Notes under the pieces: model-generated | What the model was told of the DNA's origin: nothing | Database searches by the model: none | The model's input: the letters and a program-made list of their open reading frames with translations, nothing else | Assembly (NCBI GenBank): GCA_036852015.1 | Contig: JAANDG010000414.1 | Coordinates: forward strand, 1-64,000 | Direction of reading: 5' to 3' | From: Pelodera strongyloides | Lineage: Eukaryota; Nematoda; Chromadorea; Rhabditida; Rhabditidae | DNA: 64,000 nt | Shown: positions 1 through 13,700 of the stretch, in pieces | Position numbering within the stretch: the first letter of the stretch is position 1 | How the letters are laid out: the number at the start of each line of letters is the position of its first letter | Program-made: the position numbers and the translations under genes

Positions 1-26
1 AGTTATATGGAGGATTCTAGCTTCAG

Positions 27-120
27 ATACCCTCTCACTCCTCCCTCTCGTCCCTCTCGTCCCTACTCCCTCACCCTCTTCTTTCTCTATCCCTCTCCTC
101 AACTCTCTATCTCTCTCTCA
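27..120. repeat. CT-rich microsatellite-like tract
   Basis: Almost uninterrupted pyrimidine-rich sequence built from CCCTCTC and TCTCTC words. Seen directly. No coding potential inferred. Confidence 0.8.
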
Positions 121-1118
121 AGAAGTATCAAAACGTAACACTGTGAGAAGCAACTTTTTTCGTTCCTTGTTTGCCGTGGCCGTTTTGCCTGTTACCCATT
201 TTAATATGGCCTGGATTAAGCTCCATTTGTACAAAAATCTTACAACAATAGAGTGTAGTGCGTATAACTTCGTTGGAAACTTCCTGCTGAAAGACAGAGA
301 CAAAAACAATTGTGTACGTAGTAGCCGAAATATAAGTTTTCACCTTACATAATTAAGTTTCTGTTGTGTATGAGACTATTCAACGGTAAATTTAATCAAT
401 GTCTATGTTATGTGGGGTAGCAAAGGGATATATCTTAGAAAATATTTACACAGAAAATCAGCAATGAATTTACTTGCAAATTACTCGCCAGTTAATATAT
501 TAGTGTAATCTTTGTCGTCGTCGTAGCAAAATGGGACATTCGAACATAATCGATTTAGGCTTTGGTGGTTTGAGATTTGCATTAGCATTGGTTATTGTTC
601 CACTGTATTGTTTCTGCCGCATTGGGACTTCTTTCCACTTTCCCGTATTCAATAAGGGTTCTTTCCCTAAACGGCTTCAAAGCGAGAAATGCAATAAACA
701 CATATAAGTGGCTCGCCACCATGTCAAAAGGATGTTTATTGGCGAGCTTAGGAATTACATTATAGAGCAAAAAGTGAAGAAGAAATTTATAAATGAAGAG
801 GGTGTTTAAAACAAATTCTCCATGAATGACATCAAGCGGCAATTCGAATTGCTGACCTAACGGGAAGCCTAACTTCCACATTAGTAAATAACCTTCTTGC
901 ACAATGCGCGTGATTTAACAAGTTCACTACAAACTGGTGCGACCTAAAAATTATTCTAATACGGTCGCCGAATTATTCCCTAGTTCTGACAAGGATTTTG
1001 TTATCTTACAACCTTCTGGGCTGTTGCATGACAACTAGTTCAGTTCGTTTCTCTTATTCGGTCTACTACAACAAATATATGAAGCTGAATATGTTTGTTG
1101 ACGAAATCTCCATTGGTA

Positions 1119-1151
1119 GTGACATAAGTTCATCTTATGTACTTATGTCAC
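1119..1151. repeat. Short perfect hairpin
   Basis: GTGACATAAGT at 1119-1129 is matched by its exact reverse complement at 1141-1151, with an 11-nt loop. It is isolated, with no flanking T-run or gene, so it has no clear role. Confidence 0.6.
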
Positions 1152-3825
1152 TCCCGGTGATCATGTAATATTTGTGAGAACATGGAAGTTGAAAACACAT
1201 ATTTATGGTACATCACCCTCATTCTGAACCATCAAAACATACTTGTGTATTCAAATACATTTTTGATCTTTAATGGTTACATACTCGTCTTCTCTTTTTT
1301 TCGAGTAACAAACATGTAGATTTTTTATTAATTGAAAGAATTTCAGTCGTACTTCATTGTACTGCAATGAATTGGGCAACTCAAATATAGACTGAGCCCT
1401 CCTTTATTTAAACATTACCTTTTTTTCGAAAATAGATTAGTATGTTATGTGAGAACAACACTATGGGATACACTGACATTAACCATTTCGATGCATCAAG
1501 GACGAACGTCCTTTTTTTAGAATTCTCGTATTCGCATTAAATAAAAACATTTTCAACTATTTATGATCATTGAATTCTTTGCTTTTACAATTGCTCGAAG
1601 CTCCAATGGAGAAGCCGTTTTTTAGCACTGCATATATATATTAAGAACACGTAATCCTATATTAGAGCCTAGGGTGAGTGTTCGCATGTTAGGATATTAA
1701 GATAGATATCAGCCATTCCATTTCGGCTTAAAAGGATATATTCGCCAATGCCGTTGGGTCCACTGGGTCCGCACGTTGTACATCTTGAAGTAAATGTTGG
1801 GGAATTCAAAGCTGTGACCACTCGTTTCTTGATCCTCCCCTTTCTACTGTGCTGTTCTGTTCATTGAACACGGTATATGTTTTACAACGGATTCCTCAAC
1901 TTTCCCTGGTAATTGAACATTTTGCTCGCCGGTTGATTATGCCGCCACAACAAGCGAAAAGTACATTACGTATATTTAGTAGTTGTTTTGTGTGACAGCC
2001 TGACTATCGATCATCCTTTACGTTGTATCTTAGCAACAGCTCAGCCGACAACTTTGTAATATTCCATAATCGTTTTAAGTGTATCCGTCTTAAACTGGAA
2101 ATGAGGAACTTCTCCTTTGGGATAAGATCTCTGTGATACATTTATTAATAATCATCTGTTTTTTCTCATAATTGCCCATTACTCATCTGAGACCTAGATG
2201 TGGGAAGTTGGTTAACTTTTTGGTTATTGCATATTGCTCATGATTCGTTGTTAAGATTAGTCGATTTTCGACACCGGATTTCCGGAGTTCTCATTGTTGC
2301 TACCAAAAATACTCGCAATTCGATTGAACATTTATCTTGTCGCAGAACAATGTGCTCCGTTGTTGGACATTCATTTTTGCGTAACCTATATGATTTTAAC
2401 TGGAACGTTGTTCTTTTTTTTCTCCTCTGAAATCATATGAAGTCTATTTTCTTACATTGGCCTTTTCTTAAAACTATTTATTTATTCGAAAATAACTTAT
2501 CGAAGAGCCTCTGAAAGCAGGTTTTCATCACTTTTTTACGAAATACAGTCAGTTACACTCTGTCATTTCTATATTTGCGTCTTCTGCTACTATAATTAAT
2601 GAGATGTGGTTATCCCTCACTATGACTTGATATTTGAGCCGATATTTGCATATTGGCTACAACCCTGGGAACTTTCGACGGACGTTTCTAAATAAGCAAA
2701 CAGTTGTTGCAGAATCCCAGACAGTTTAAGTATCCTGCACTAAAATATGCTTTCATACCCTATAATGTTTAGTAGTGTAGTAATTCATCGTTTATCTAAC
2801 TAGGAATACTTGCAAGATATTTCTTACAATGACGTACAGACATGAATTGTAAAAAAGACGCGCTTTCATATTTCTTTTTTCGTGTGCATTTGTGTCGTAA
2901 ATCCCCGCGGAAGAACAATTCAAGCAATTATCTAGAATGCAAAATAAAAGATTTTTGTGAGCCTGATTGTATTTTTCTTAGGATATGAATCGGAGGGCAT
3001 TTTATTATATATTCCCCGCTTGATGATTTTTAGTGTTTGGTCTGTGTGTGACTTTGTTTGACAAAACTCTACTTCAGGGAAAACTCTCATTAATCGTTTG
3101 GGAAAAACTACATAGTGTTTATCATCCTAATAAATATGGCCACATTACTAAGTAATTAGGAAGTAATTAAATGGAATAGTGTTATTTGGTGCAAATTAAC
3201 ATGGCTTTGGAAATGATTATGAAATGTTCACTGTCAAAATTAGATAAGCTCACTTTCCTGTAGTTTTTGGGTATTTTTCTTTCCGGCCTGAATTTAAAGC
3301 TGGACTTATTACTGATATTCCTGGAGATATCTGAATGTAATTCGTTCAGTCGAGAGTGTCGTCCGTCTACAACCCTCGTCAACAAAATAAGATACATCCA
3401 CAAATCTCGTTCAAGGACTCTGTCACATTCTAGTTGACCTTTTCAAGCTTCTACAATATGTTGTATATACGTAGCGAACAAGTTTTTACGTTACAACAAT
3501 GAAGCAATTTGGCTCGTGATGAGGAAATTTTTAGGGAAGTAAAACAACCTCTTTGAGACACGGAAACCTACTAGATGAATGTTTTATGGCTTATTTCTGG
3601 GAGCACATGCGATGTTCTTACTCAGCTGAGCTCAAAACATACGCAAACCAAATTTGGCCTAGGGCTGCTAGCTTTATATCGTATTAAAATCTATGCTACT
3701 TTTTTCCCAATTTTTCCCGACCGTTAGCAGTTTATATTTTATTCTTTCATAACGATTTGAATAAGCTCGGCTGACGTATATAATATACTAAAGCTTTTGT
3801 TCTGTGCAAATTGTATATATGTTTG

Positions 3826-3876
3826 AATGTGGATATATATATATATTATATATATATATATATATATTATATATAG
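3826..3876. repeat. AT dinucleotide microsatellite
   Basis: TATATA repeats broken by two ATTAT interruptions. Simple sequence, seen directly. Confidence 0.85.
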
Positions 3877-5460
3877 ATTTCGATTCAACGGGTTTGTGAG
3901 TAGGTTTTGGTGCTCGAGGAAGAACAAAAAGCTCTTCTTCCAGGGGTCGGCGCGAAGCTCAAATTATGTCCTTCTTTTAGTGTAAACGAACTCTCTTCAC
4001 ATATTCCTCACCCCCAATAGCACATATTGCTCCTTGGGTCCAGAGCAAAAATAACTATTTTAGTCTCTCCGGGTAACTTCCCAAAAATACACGCGCGATA
4101 GTACGATTTCCTGAAAGATTTTAATTATTTTCGACCATATTTTGAACAACAATCAATACTCGTGCGTCTATTTTTGACGATTATTTGACAATTCATTTTA
4201 CTATTAGCAAATATTATTGTTACGCCAAGTATCTGAAATTGAGTAAGCCAGGCGTATAATTCAGGCATTTACGTGAAAAACGTCTGCACGAAATTAATTC
4301 GTCTATATTTTCACTTCGGAAGACTATCTCTTTTTACGTTCTTCTATCTATTCTCGTTTATTCACTTTATTCCAAAAACTGTTGGCATATGTACGAAGAA
4401 GATTACGAATGTTGCTAGTATGTGTTAATGTAGCATATTGCTAAAACTTAAAAATTTCGAAAAATCAATCTCGTATGAGCTTGAGTAATTTTGAGCAGAC
4501 TAGCTGCGAGTTGTTATTATCGCAAATAACAAAAACGCCACAGCCATTTTGATTCTTCCCATATAAATGCCGTTGAGTGTGCTTATTGTTACCGGGGTCA
4601 TTCTGAAAGCCTAGCTGGGCCTATTTTCTGCTTTCTTTTGACCGATTGCTTACCAGCCGCGCCATCCTGGCACACACTCTCGGTAGTGTTGTGATTGTTT
4701 GCCGGCAGAAAGATCAATGTGCACCAGTTGCTCCTTATTTCTCCTATCCCCAACTTTCCTAGTGATATCTTTATGTTCCTCAGGTCAAATACTCATTCTC
4801 CCTTAGTATTGTTGTCCCTTTTTACACGTTTTTCCTGATTGTATGCAGTTTTGGCGTTTCGAGACAATCTTTTTTTTTTTTTGAAGAATGAAACCTGTTA
4901 AATAATGGTAGATTGGACCCCTAATTAGTCGTGCTCTCAGGTGATAATGACCCTGTTGACAGGATCCTTTCACTGATTCGTCCATGTTCATTGTAATCAA
5001 TCAAGCAGTTGAGAGCATGCCGCCATCCCTTGAGGTGTTAATTGCCAATATTTATAACAGAGACCGCTAACCGTTACGACAGTTTTAGGAACCCCCACAC
5101 AGCACCTGCTGGTACACAATTCTAATTTACTTTTCCTGCGCATTTTGCAGTTTCGTTGCATGCAATGAATGTGCCTAGTCAAAAATGTATTGCACGTTTA
5201 ACGCAGTTCGATTGATAGCGAAGCTGCTACTTGTTTCCGTCTCGGTGAGTTCTCCGTGTAGCTTTATTGTAATAGTTGCTAACAGTATTTTGGAAATCAT
5301 TGTTTGAATTCTAAACTGCTGTGATATAGTTAAACGGCATCCCATCGACACCAGCACAATTACCTTTCTCTTGCTTTTTCCTAACCTCCGGCACCCAAAC
5401 CCCGGCTGTCACTTATTACAGCTGTGAGTGATGTTTAAGCTCCCTCTAAGTCTAGCCGTT

Positions 5461-5517
5461 GGTAACTCTCCCTCTCACTTCCTCTCTCTCTCTCACTCTT
5501 TCTCTGGTCCTCTAACT
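5461..5517. repeat. CT-rich simple repeat
   Basis: Run of CTCTCTCTC and related words in otherwise gene-free DNA. Confidence 0.75.
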
Positions 5518-7743
5518 AGAGAGTTTCATTCCATAGTTTTCTCCCGAAACCGAAAGAGTTCCCAAGTTACTTTAATGCTCATACTGTTTTCCTCATTAAA
5601 CTGAGGGCACAATCTGTTTCAACGAAGTCTAAACTTACATTCAGCTTGATTCGGCACCTTCATCAGTTCCGCTGCCTTGTTACTTGTGGACTTTTGAATT
5701 CGCCGATTCTTTCATACTGTTTAGGTTCCTTCCAGATTTTTATAAGGGTGACAAGCAGTTGTAATCGACTGATACATACGATAAACCATCTTACGCTGAT
5801 TGTGCCACCACCCTTAAAGAATACAAACTTTTGAAGAGATTCGTCTCAAAAACTAGTGAAATTACGCAAACTCGTGTCTTAATGCGCTCTGTCCACCTGT
5901 CGCAACCAGGAAGACCCAATGTTCTAAATTTATAGTCGTCGTTTAATGACCTAGACAATTACACTGTTAATTACATGCGGACAGAAAAATCGAAGTGGAA
6001 TTGTGTCTTATGTCAGTCGGTTGGTGATGGATGTTCTCATATATTGCAACATCCCCACCCATTCTCAACCACAAAAGAGATGAGAAATGCACATTTCTTT
6101 TGTCAGAAAACACATTTCATTGCACCGAGAGATTTCCTTTTGTAAAAACCATTAGCAACTGCAGGCGACGGGGCTGTATAACATATCCCTTCGATTGGTC
6201 AGCTTAGAGACCTCCATTGTGGAACTGCAAAAACTGTGACCATTTGGTTTCTGTTAATTCGGAACCGAATTTCCCAGGCTACTCGAGGGTCCCCATTGAT
6301 ACATCTATTTCCCGGTTCCTCGTGGATGTCAAGCCTTTGCGCCCTTGGCTTCATTCCTTGTCATTTAGTAAATGCATGTCAGTGGTGACATGTATCTTTC
6401 CTCAGAAAACAGGCAATGTCGTGTAGAGGAAACGTTAAACTTATTCCTCTCCCACTCCTTTTGTCTGTGAACAAAGTGACGTTGAGAACAAACTGTATGT
6501 TGGCTGGTACATCAGAACTAAACTGATCACCCATCGGAAAACTAAAAACTGTATTGCATCTAACGTGTGTTGTCAGTTGTGTAGCTCACAATCAAATCGT
6601 TTTTTTTTTTCAAAACAAGAAAATATTGTGGTAATCTTCGTACATTATATGTATGATGCACAATAATTACAAAGAATTAGATTCTCTCTTTTAAAGAATT
6701 ATCTACATGAGTATCGTCCTTCCAAATCCTCCTCGTATAAGCACAACAAGACTGCCCGGTTTCGTGAATTATTTACAGGAAAACCACGCACATCTTTCAT
6801 GCAAATTCACGAACCGTGACGCAGCGATCCTTTTTTGCAGTTCACATCCAAGTTTAACATGTACTATTATGCTCGCTCAAAGACATACCTAGAACATCAT
6901 ACTCACGTGCCTGAGTGCTCTTACATTAGGCCTAATAAAAAAGAAAACAAACTGGAAACATTGTTTTCACGACAAACGCCTTGCAGGTCATATCGTTTTG
7001 AAGCAAACACATCTACCTAAAAATATATATATATAAACTATTAGATTGTTGTAGCGTTTATTCTCGGCATAATAAACGAAAATTAACAAGGAAGGTAAAT
7101 TTGCTGCCACTTTGTTGTAAATATTGTTTGTTCGTTCTACTCTATCAGTCGGACACGTAACTTTTCATCATGGTTTGTGGTATTTATGAGTTTCTACCAA
7201 AATGCACCATCAACATCAGCGCATATGTAATGCGGAAAATGAATTCTTTTTGGTTAGTTTCACTGTTACACCCATCATGCGTTGGCAGAGCGGACTCTTC
7301 CTATGAGAGCTCTTGAATACTCTTGTGTTCCCGCAGAACAATGCAGTAAAACCGAAGCACTTCATTTAAAAGACGTTTGTGATTTTGAAACCGCGCCAGA
7401 AACGCTTTTTTTTCGAAGCAGACTAGTTACAAGGAACTTCATATTTTGATAAGTAACTCAACTCTCTTTACTTTGCTTTCCTGTTTCTTTCGAGAGGCAA
7501 ATTGTTCATCCCCTCCTTTTTCTGCGTTAATCCATGCTTTTTGGTTATGTGCGTTAGTACCCTGGCCCCATCCCTTCCATATTCTCAGCTCAAATTTGGC
7601 TTATCACTGAGAACATGGCCTAATAATGAGGTTAATTATTGGGAGGTTCTCGTCTGAGAGCAAGCCGGCGCCCGTCTCAACTAAGATAACGCGCGAGTCC
7701 TTAGGGCTATACCAACCATTAAATCGGGTCAGCATGCACAACT

Positions 7744-10700
7744 ATGGAAACTGCACTGTCAATGATGGCTCCGCCGCTCTCTCGAAGAATTCTGCGCAAT
7801 ATGGTGGGTGCCACGGTTTCCGTTAATAACAGGAAATCGTTTCCAGTTTGTCGAAGACTACCAAAATTTCGAGATCTCAGTTACTTGTACGTTTATCCGT
7901 TAGTTGGTGAATTCATCTCTTTGGTGAAATTGTTTGTCAGTTTATGCGAATTCACATGGGTGATTCACGATAAAGTTATTTCGTATACCCTAATGTGAGA
8001 ACGAACAGGCTTCCGTTTAATTTCTAAAACCTTAAGTTTGTTACCGATTCTCTACATGTTTTTCTCTTTTAATTTCATAAAATATTTCCACATAATTGAT
8101 AAGTGATTGGGTACAGTTCGAACTGTTCATTTGTGTAAGAAGGAATTTGGGTCACCTCGAAGAAACATTCTTGAGGAAGATTACGATATTTTTGAGAGGA
8201 TTCTAAAACTATCTTTGTCGCTTCCAAATGTTGCCTAGTCAATTAATCGAGTGTGCCTCGCTTTGTTAGCCTCCAAGTTCATCTCGACAATCTTCCCAAT
8301 GTTAACTCTTTTTTTTTTTTTATTCTTACTGTGAACCGCTTCGGCAACCTCTACATTTGTCGCCATGAACGTTATTATCGATTTAGAGAAATGTGCACCT
8401 AGATTTTCTTAATACATTTTTCTTTTTAGCACACAAACCTCAAGAAATGCGAGCGGCTGAACCACGTCTCCCGCTATCCAGTCTACCCAAGCAGTGCGGC
8501 CGCTCACGACACTAAGTTCTCCAAGGCATACCTCAATAAAGACAAGAAGGTGGGCAGGAATTGCATATTGGTTACAGTTTATTAACATATCAACGAGAGA
8601 GACCAGCCCCCTGCTAGAGCGGCACTTCAAAAACAAGGTAAGAATTTACATGTCGAGACAACACGGAAAAGCCTTCGGGTTCTTAGTCACATTGATCAAG
8701 TATGCTTTTTTGTCGTTAGAATACGATACTTTGGAGAGAATATGACCGCGATGCTTCTTTTTCCGTCCTAATTGGCTAAATCGACGGTGATTTAGCGAAA
8801 GACATTCAGGGAAAGGCAACGTTCTATGCTTAACTATTGAACGTACTCAACTTACAAGTAGAAGTCAGAATTTTGCTTTGGCATTCCATGTGAAATAAAG
8901 CCTGGATCCTGCATGCGTTGACTTCGACAATAGCAGATTGTTTATTGGCGGGGCATCCATTTTCTAGAGAACCTTTCGTTTTAGAATATCATAACACCAA
9001 TATTTATTTGAAATTTTATGGACGAATTTTCCACTTGATATTGCTTCATATATTTGTGATCGTATTGTACAACAAGTGTAGGTATTTGTGTTAGGCAACG
9101 AACAAGCCTCATTTAACATTCATTAGGGATCCTCTTTAGTAAGGCGAGAAACGGACGACACAACACCCTGCGACATCCAATAGCTTCTTCTAACTTGCTC
9201 CCTAAAGATTTAGATGTGTGAAATACCATTGGAGAGATTTTTCGAGCAAAATGGCCACTATTAACTATTACATTACGAATCGTTGATTAGGGGGTTTAGT
9301 CCCATAATTTGCATATATTCTTCGTTTGATGGGGCTCACTTGTTGGCTAAAGCACCCAATCGTCGTATATAGGAATCGAGGTGCTTGGGCATAGCGAACC
9401 CAGTATTATGTAGAGAAACTACCTTGTCTCAGATGCCTTCGTGCCCCTACGTCAATGCATTAGTAGAGAGTGTTAATGTTGTTTTGCGCACCCCCTGAAG
9501 GCTATCCATTAATGGAATTCATTGCGACCGTCCAATCCAGAACTTCTAACAGAAAACGCCGTGTGTAAGGCACAGTTGAGTTTTCCGTCACAAGGAAAAC
9601 CGAAGGCTCACTGTTTATTCCTTGTTCATACGCCCACAAGACGAATGTGTCTTGATGAAAAGCGGTTTTAAGCTTCACGTTTATTTTTATTTTATTTTAT
9701 TTTTAGTTTTCCTGGTCTTAGCGCCTAAAACACAATGAAGTTGCGCACTTACACATTTTCGATTTCTTCCTTTTGCTATGTCCCTCCTTGGTAAGACATG
9801 TAGTCAGATGAGTTAAGAGTAGCTAGTTGGTCGCGCTCTCGCTCAAAGGCTTATACCCTCTACGACCGCTAACAAGGGACTTGGGGTTGGACGCCCTAAC
9901 TAGATAAGCAGCATCTATGAACAGAGATTGCCGAATCGAAGCCCGACCACAATATCTCCAACTAGTTGAAGATTTATGCGAAGTGCTCGAAGGCTTAGAA
10001 TATTATAATTCATTTTTATTAAATCATGATTCATTAACCTGTATATTAAACGTAGACGTGTGAGCAGTTTGGGATACAGGTCGACGGCCTGTCTTGGGGT
10101 TAGGTGCCTACTCTCGCAGTCCATGCTCTCCATAGATACCGTCTGCTCTAAACTACTCTCGGACAGACTTCTGAATGTGTTTGGCCAAGTAGTTCGCGCA
10201 GTTGTCCTCTCACTAATTACCCTACTAATGTTTCGCGGAAGAGAATCTGTCACCAAACGCATGCAAATTGCCATCCCGCTTGATGTAAGGTCAACTAGGG
10301 ATGAGCTGTTTCAGTACAGAAAAGTCGGTAGGATATGAAGATGTTTTTTTCTTTATTACTTTTGTTCACTTCGGTTGCACTTAACAATATGGGCTCGATT
10401 CTCTATCAGGGGCTTGTTGTTTCGTTCACAGCACGCTTTGTTAAAACAACCCTAGTGCTTGCAACAAACTGTGCTTCTGTATTTGAAGTCGTCTTTGAAT
10501 AGTATTCTTCATTAACATGACGTGGTTGTCGTATGCTAATTGGGGTGTCCTAGAAGCTGTGGCTGAATAAGGGAAGCATCTAAGTAGGCCCCGCCTCTTC
10601 ACACCAAGAAGTTGCACTAAGGGGACACGGCCGACCCCCTTTACATATATCTACATTAACTGCTCGATTAAGAATATTTTCTTTTGGCCTTTGAAATTTG

Positions 10701-13700
10701 TGTTAGTTTTCAATTTGATTCGATGACCATAGAATCATAAGCTAATGCCACTCTGGTCGTTTGTCAATTCTGACACTCAAACTTATATTTCGTTATCTCA
10801 AGCTTTATTTATTATTTTTATTAAATTCTCTTGTGATAATTGCAATGCGTCTAGCTTTGTTTCTCAACTGGATTCTTTTTCTACAAAAACCGGCATCTGC
10901 AGTTACTTCCACGTTCGACGGTTCATGAGCACCACAGGTTTGGTTACACTGTTCACTCTTTGTTTAATTCAAAAACATTCGGTAAAACATATTTCAGTTG
11001 TGAAAAAATGAGTGATGAATCATGAGTCTGGTTATTATTGATTGATTATTATTGATTAATAAATGTAGCTGATTGAGTTTAATTGCAGGTACTGAGCGCG
11101 GGGATGCTGCTATACTACCTGGCGGCCATCTTCAAGGGTCTACACCCTCGAGTCGATGATGATTTCGTCGACAAATTAAACTATCACTACACATCGGCGA
11201 TTATTTTCGCTTTTGCGATTATTGTCTCCGCCAAGCAGTACGTCGGTAAGTTGCAGCTGCTTTACTCCAAATGCCTACCAGAAAATAAACTTTGTATTCG
11301 CGGCAAATCGAATAACAATCAATAGGAACTAGTCTCGGCCGGGCCAGAAAGATCTTTAGTAGTTAAGTAGTGCAGTATTTCTTCGGCAAGCATGTCCCAG
11401 AACACCTATTCCCAACCCTTCTTGTTGGTTCTGCAGCACGGTCACCTGACGCGAAGATAATTTGACTAATCGGGCGTATGTCAAAATCACTCAAGTGGAC
11501 TCTGAGACTTTCGTAATTTACCAGACATAGGGGTGCGCTTTCTTAGGATCAGTTGGTCGGAATAGCGAGGTCAAATGAGTAGTGAAAATATTGATAATTA
11601 GGTACAAATCTCTCCAAGCAAACATTTTTTCCTAGAAAATGTTTAATTAGCAAATTTCCACAAAACATATTGAGAAACTGATATTGGAAAACTTTCTACA
11701 TTCATATTTGTTTTCAGGGTATCCCATACAATGCTGGGTGCCGGCCCAATTTACGGATGCATGGGAGCAATATACAGAAAATTACTGTTGGGTGGAAAAT
11801 ACATACTATTTGCCGCTCACATCAGCCTTTCCATTAGAGTACGGTGACCGGAGGTGTGAACTTTTCTATTTCACCTTCAACCCCTTTTCTGGAAACATTC
11901 TATTTGACGAGGCATATGACAAAACTTTATATAACAATGTGTTTTTGCATGTACGATCACTACACTGTAAAATAGCGTTGGTTTGCTCTTGACTGTATGT
12001 ATCAAAACAATTGTTATGTTTTATTTTTGTCATAAATTGGATTACATTGTTACACTTATTCATCATTCAGGGCGCGTCAAATCAGTTACTATCAATGGGT
12101 TCCCTTCGTGTTGGCGTTGGAAGCGCTGTGTTTCTATATACCATGTATAATGTGGCGAGGCTTGTTACATTGGCATTCAGGTATATCAATTATGCTGTAA
12201 TCAAGATTACAGGCACTTTATTCAGTATTAATTTGTAAATGCAACCCCAAGTAGGATCATTCTACGTTTAATCGGAGATGCCGTGTTAGTTCTTTTGCTT
12301 TCAGTCCCGCATTCAAGCGGACGCTTGTTGCCTTAGAGCTATTAGTATCTCATGAATATTAACGCCGAAGAGCTCGGATTGGTTCATGTATCCTCCCGTT
12401 GTACTACATTCATCCGAAATGAGTACGCAGTTGTTGAGAGAGACAGTATTTCCCCTTTTTGGGGAAAGCGCTGAAAGTGACCGATCATTGAACCAATTTT
12501 CATACGTAAACAGGCGAAGAAGTCTCATTATCCGCTAGCTGCGGACGAGAAGGATAAATAACAGCCTAAAGGGATCTCACTTTTTGCTGTTTGTGCGGGT
12601 TGCTGAAACCCGGTAATGTGTGACTGTGAAGTCGCTGAAATCGTGCTTATTAATGAACTCTATTAATGTATTGCATTTAGTTCAAATAGTTCCCTCATGC
12701 TTAACATTTATTTCTTTGGTATTAAAAGCAAACTTCTATGCTTTATATACTAATGCACTTTCGAGGAGCACCCTAGCCCGGAAGCGGGAATCGTCTCCAT
12801 CATAGGGCAATGCATGCGGCTTGAAACGTTGGCCGCAATTACACAATAAATCGCAGTGAATAGGGCGAATTTGCGGCTGGACTGACTATGTCTTCGGCTG
12901 GAGTCCTAAGAATCTGATTGTGAGAGAGGGAGATATGGATAAAGTGAGAGAGGGAAGTGGAGAGAGAGAGGGAGAGAGAGAGAGGAGAGAGGCAGGATGA
13001 GCGAGAATAAACGAGAAACAGTTTGACACAACTGTAGAAAAAAAATTAGCATCATGTTAATTCTGCGCCAACTAAAAATATCGTTTCGATTAATGAGTGA
13101 AGGCTGTTGGACATACAATACGTATGCGTTCCATCTGCAAATAGAAGCAATTTCGGAGAGATAACTGCGAAAAACACTGCAGAAAAGAAACTAAATCAGT
13201 TTGAAATAAGCCGCACAACAACTTCAATATTTTATTTCAGGGATCAATGTGCAAAGCTTAACACAAATGGCATGCGACGCGCGGATGATGGACGCTGATG
13301 CTAGAGCCGCCACGGTCCAAACGATAGCTGGCCACATGGAGGATGCCCTCGAGATCCAGCGAGAGGTGGGCCGGGTACGCCACGCTTGACCGTTTGTTTC
13401 GCTAATCTTTTCTCGACCCGGACGGGGTTCTGTGGATCTTCTGGCTTCTGACATAACCTTTTTTGTTTGATGTGCCTAATGAGCGAAATACGTCCAATTA
13501 TCTGTCTGTCTCTTCCGTTTTTGACCATGTCGCATGTAAAGCATGAAAATTGCGTCCATCGGCTTCAATCCTCTAATTTTCGCTGAATGAACAAAGAGGC
13601 CGTGTCTAACCTTAACTATTAAATAATCGTCCCTAGAAATCCACCTCATTTTGAGCAAAACGTTTCTTATCACGTAATGAAATGTTTGATATCTTTGAAT

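Larger units (their letters stand above)
1..7743. other. No recognisable gene
   Basis: I see no conserved protein exon here in either strand. Open frames are short (up to about 106 codons) and AT-biased. The stretch holds a pyrimidine-rich microsatellite near its left edge, an 11-bp-stem hairpin at 1119-1151, an AT dinucleotide run near 3830-3875 and a CT-rich run near 5460-5517. It may contain upstream regulatory sequence or 5' exons of the innexin that follows, but nothing in it shows this directly. Confidence 0.6.

Noticed and set aside
9915..10338. Overlapping frames of 119 and 92 codons on opposite strands in an innexin intron
   Set aside because: No motif or splice support. They may be remnants of an old insertion but I cannot support a gene.
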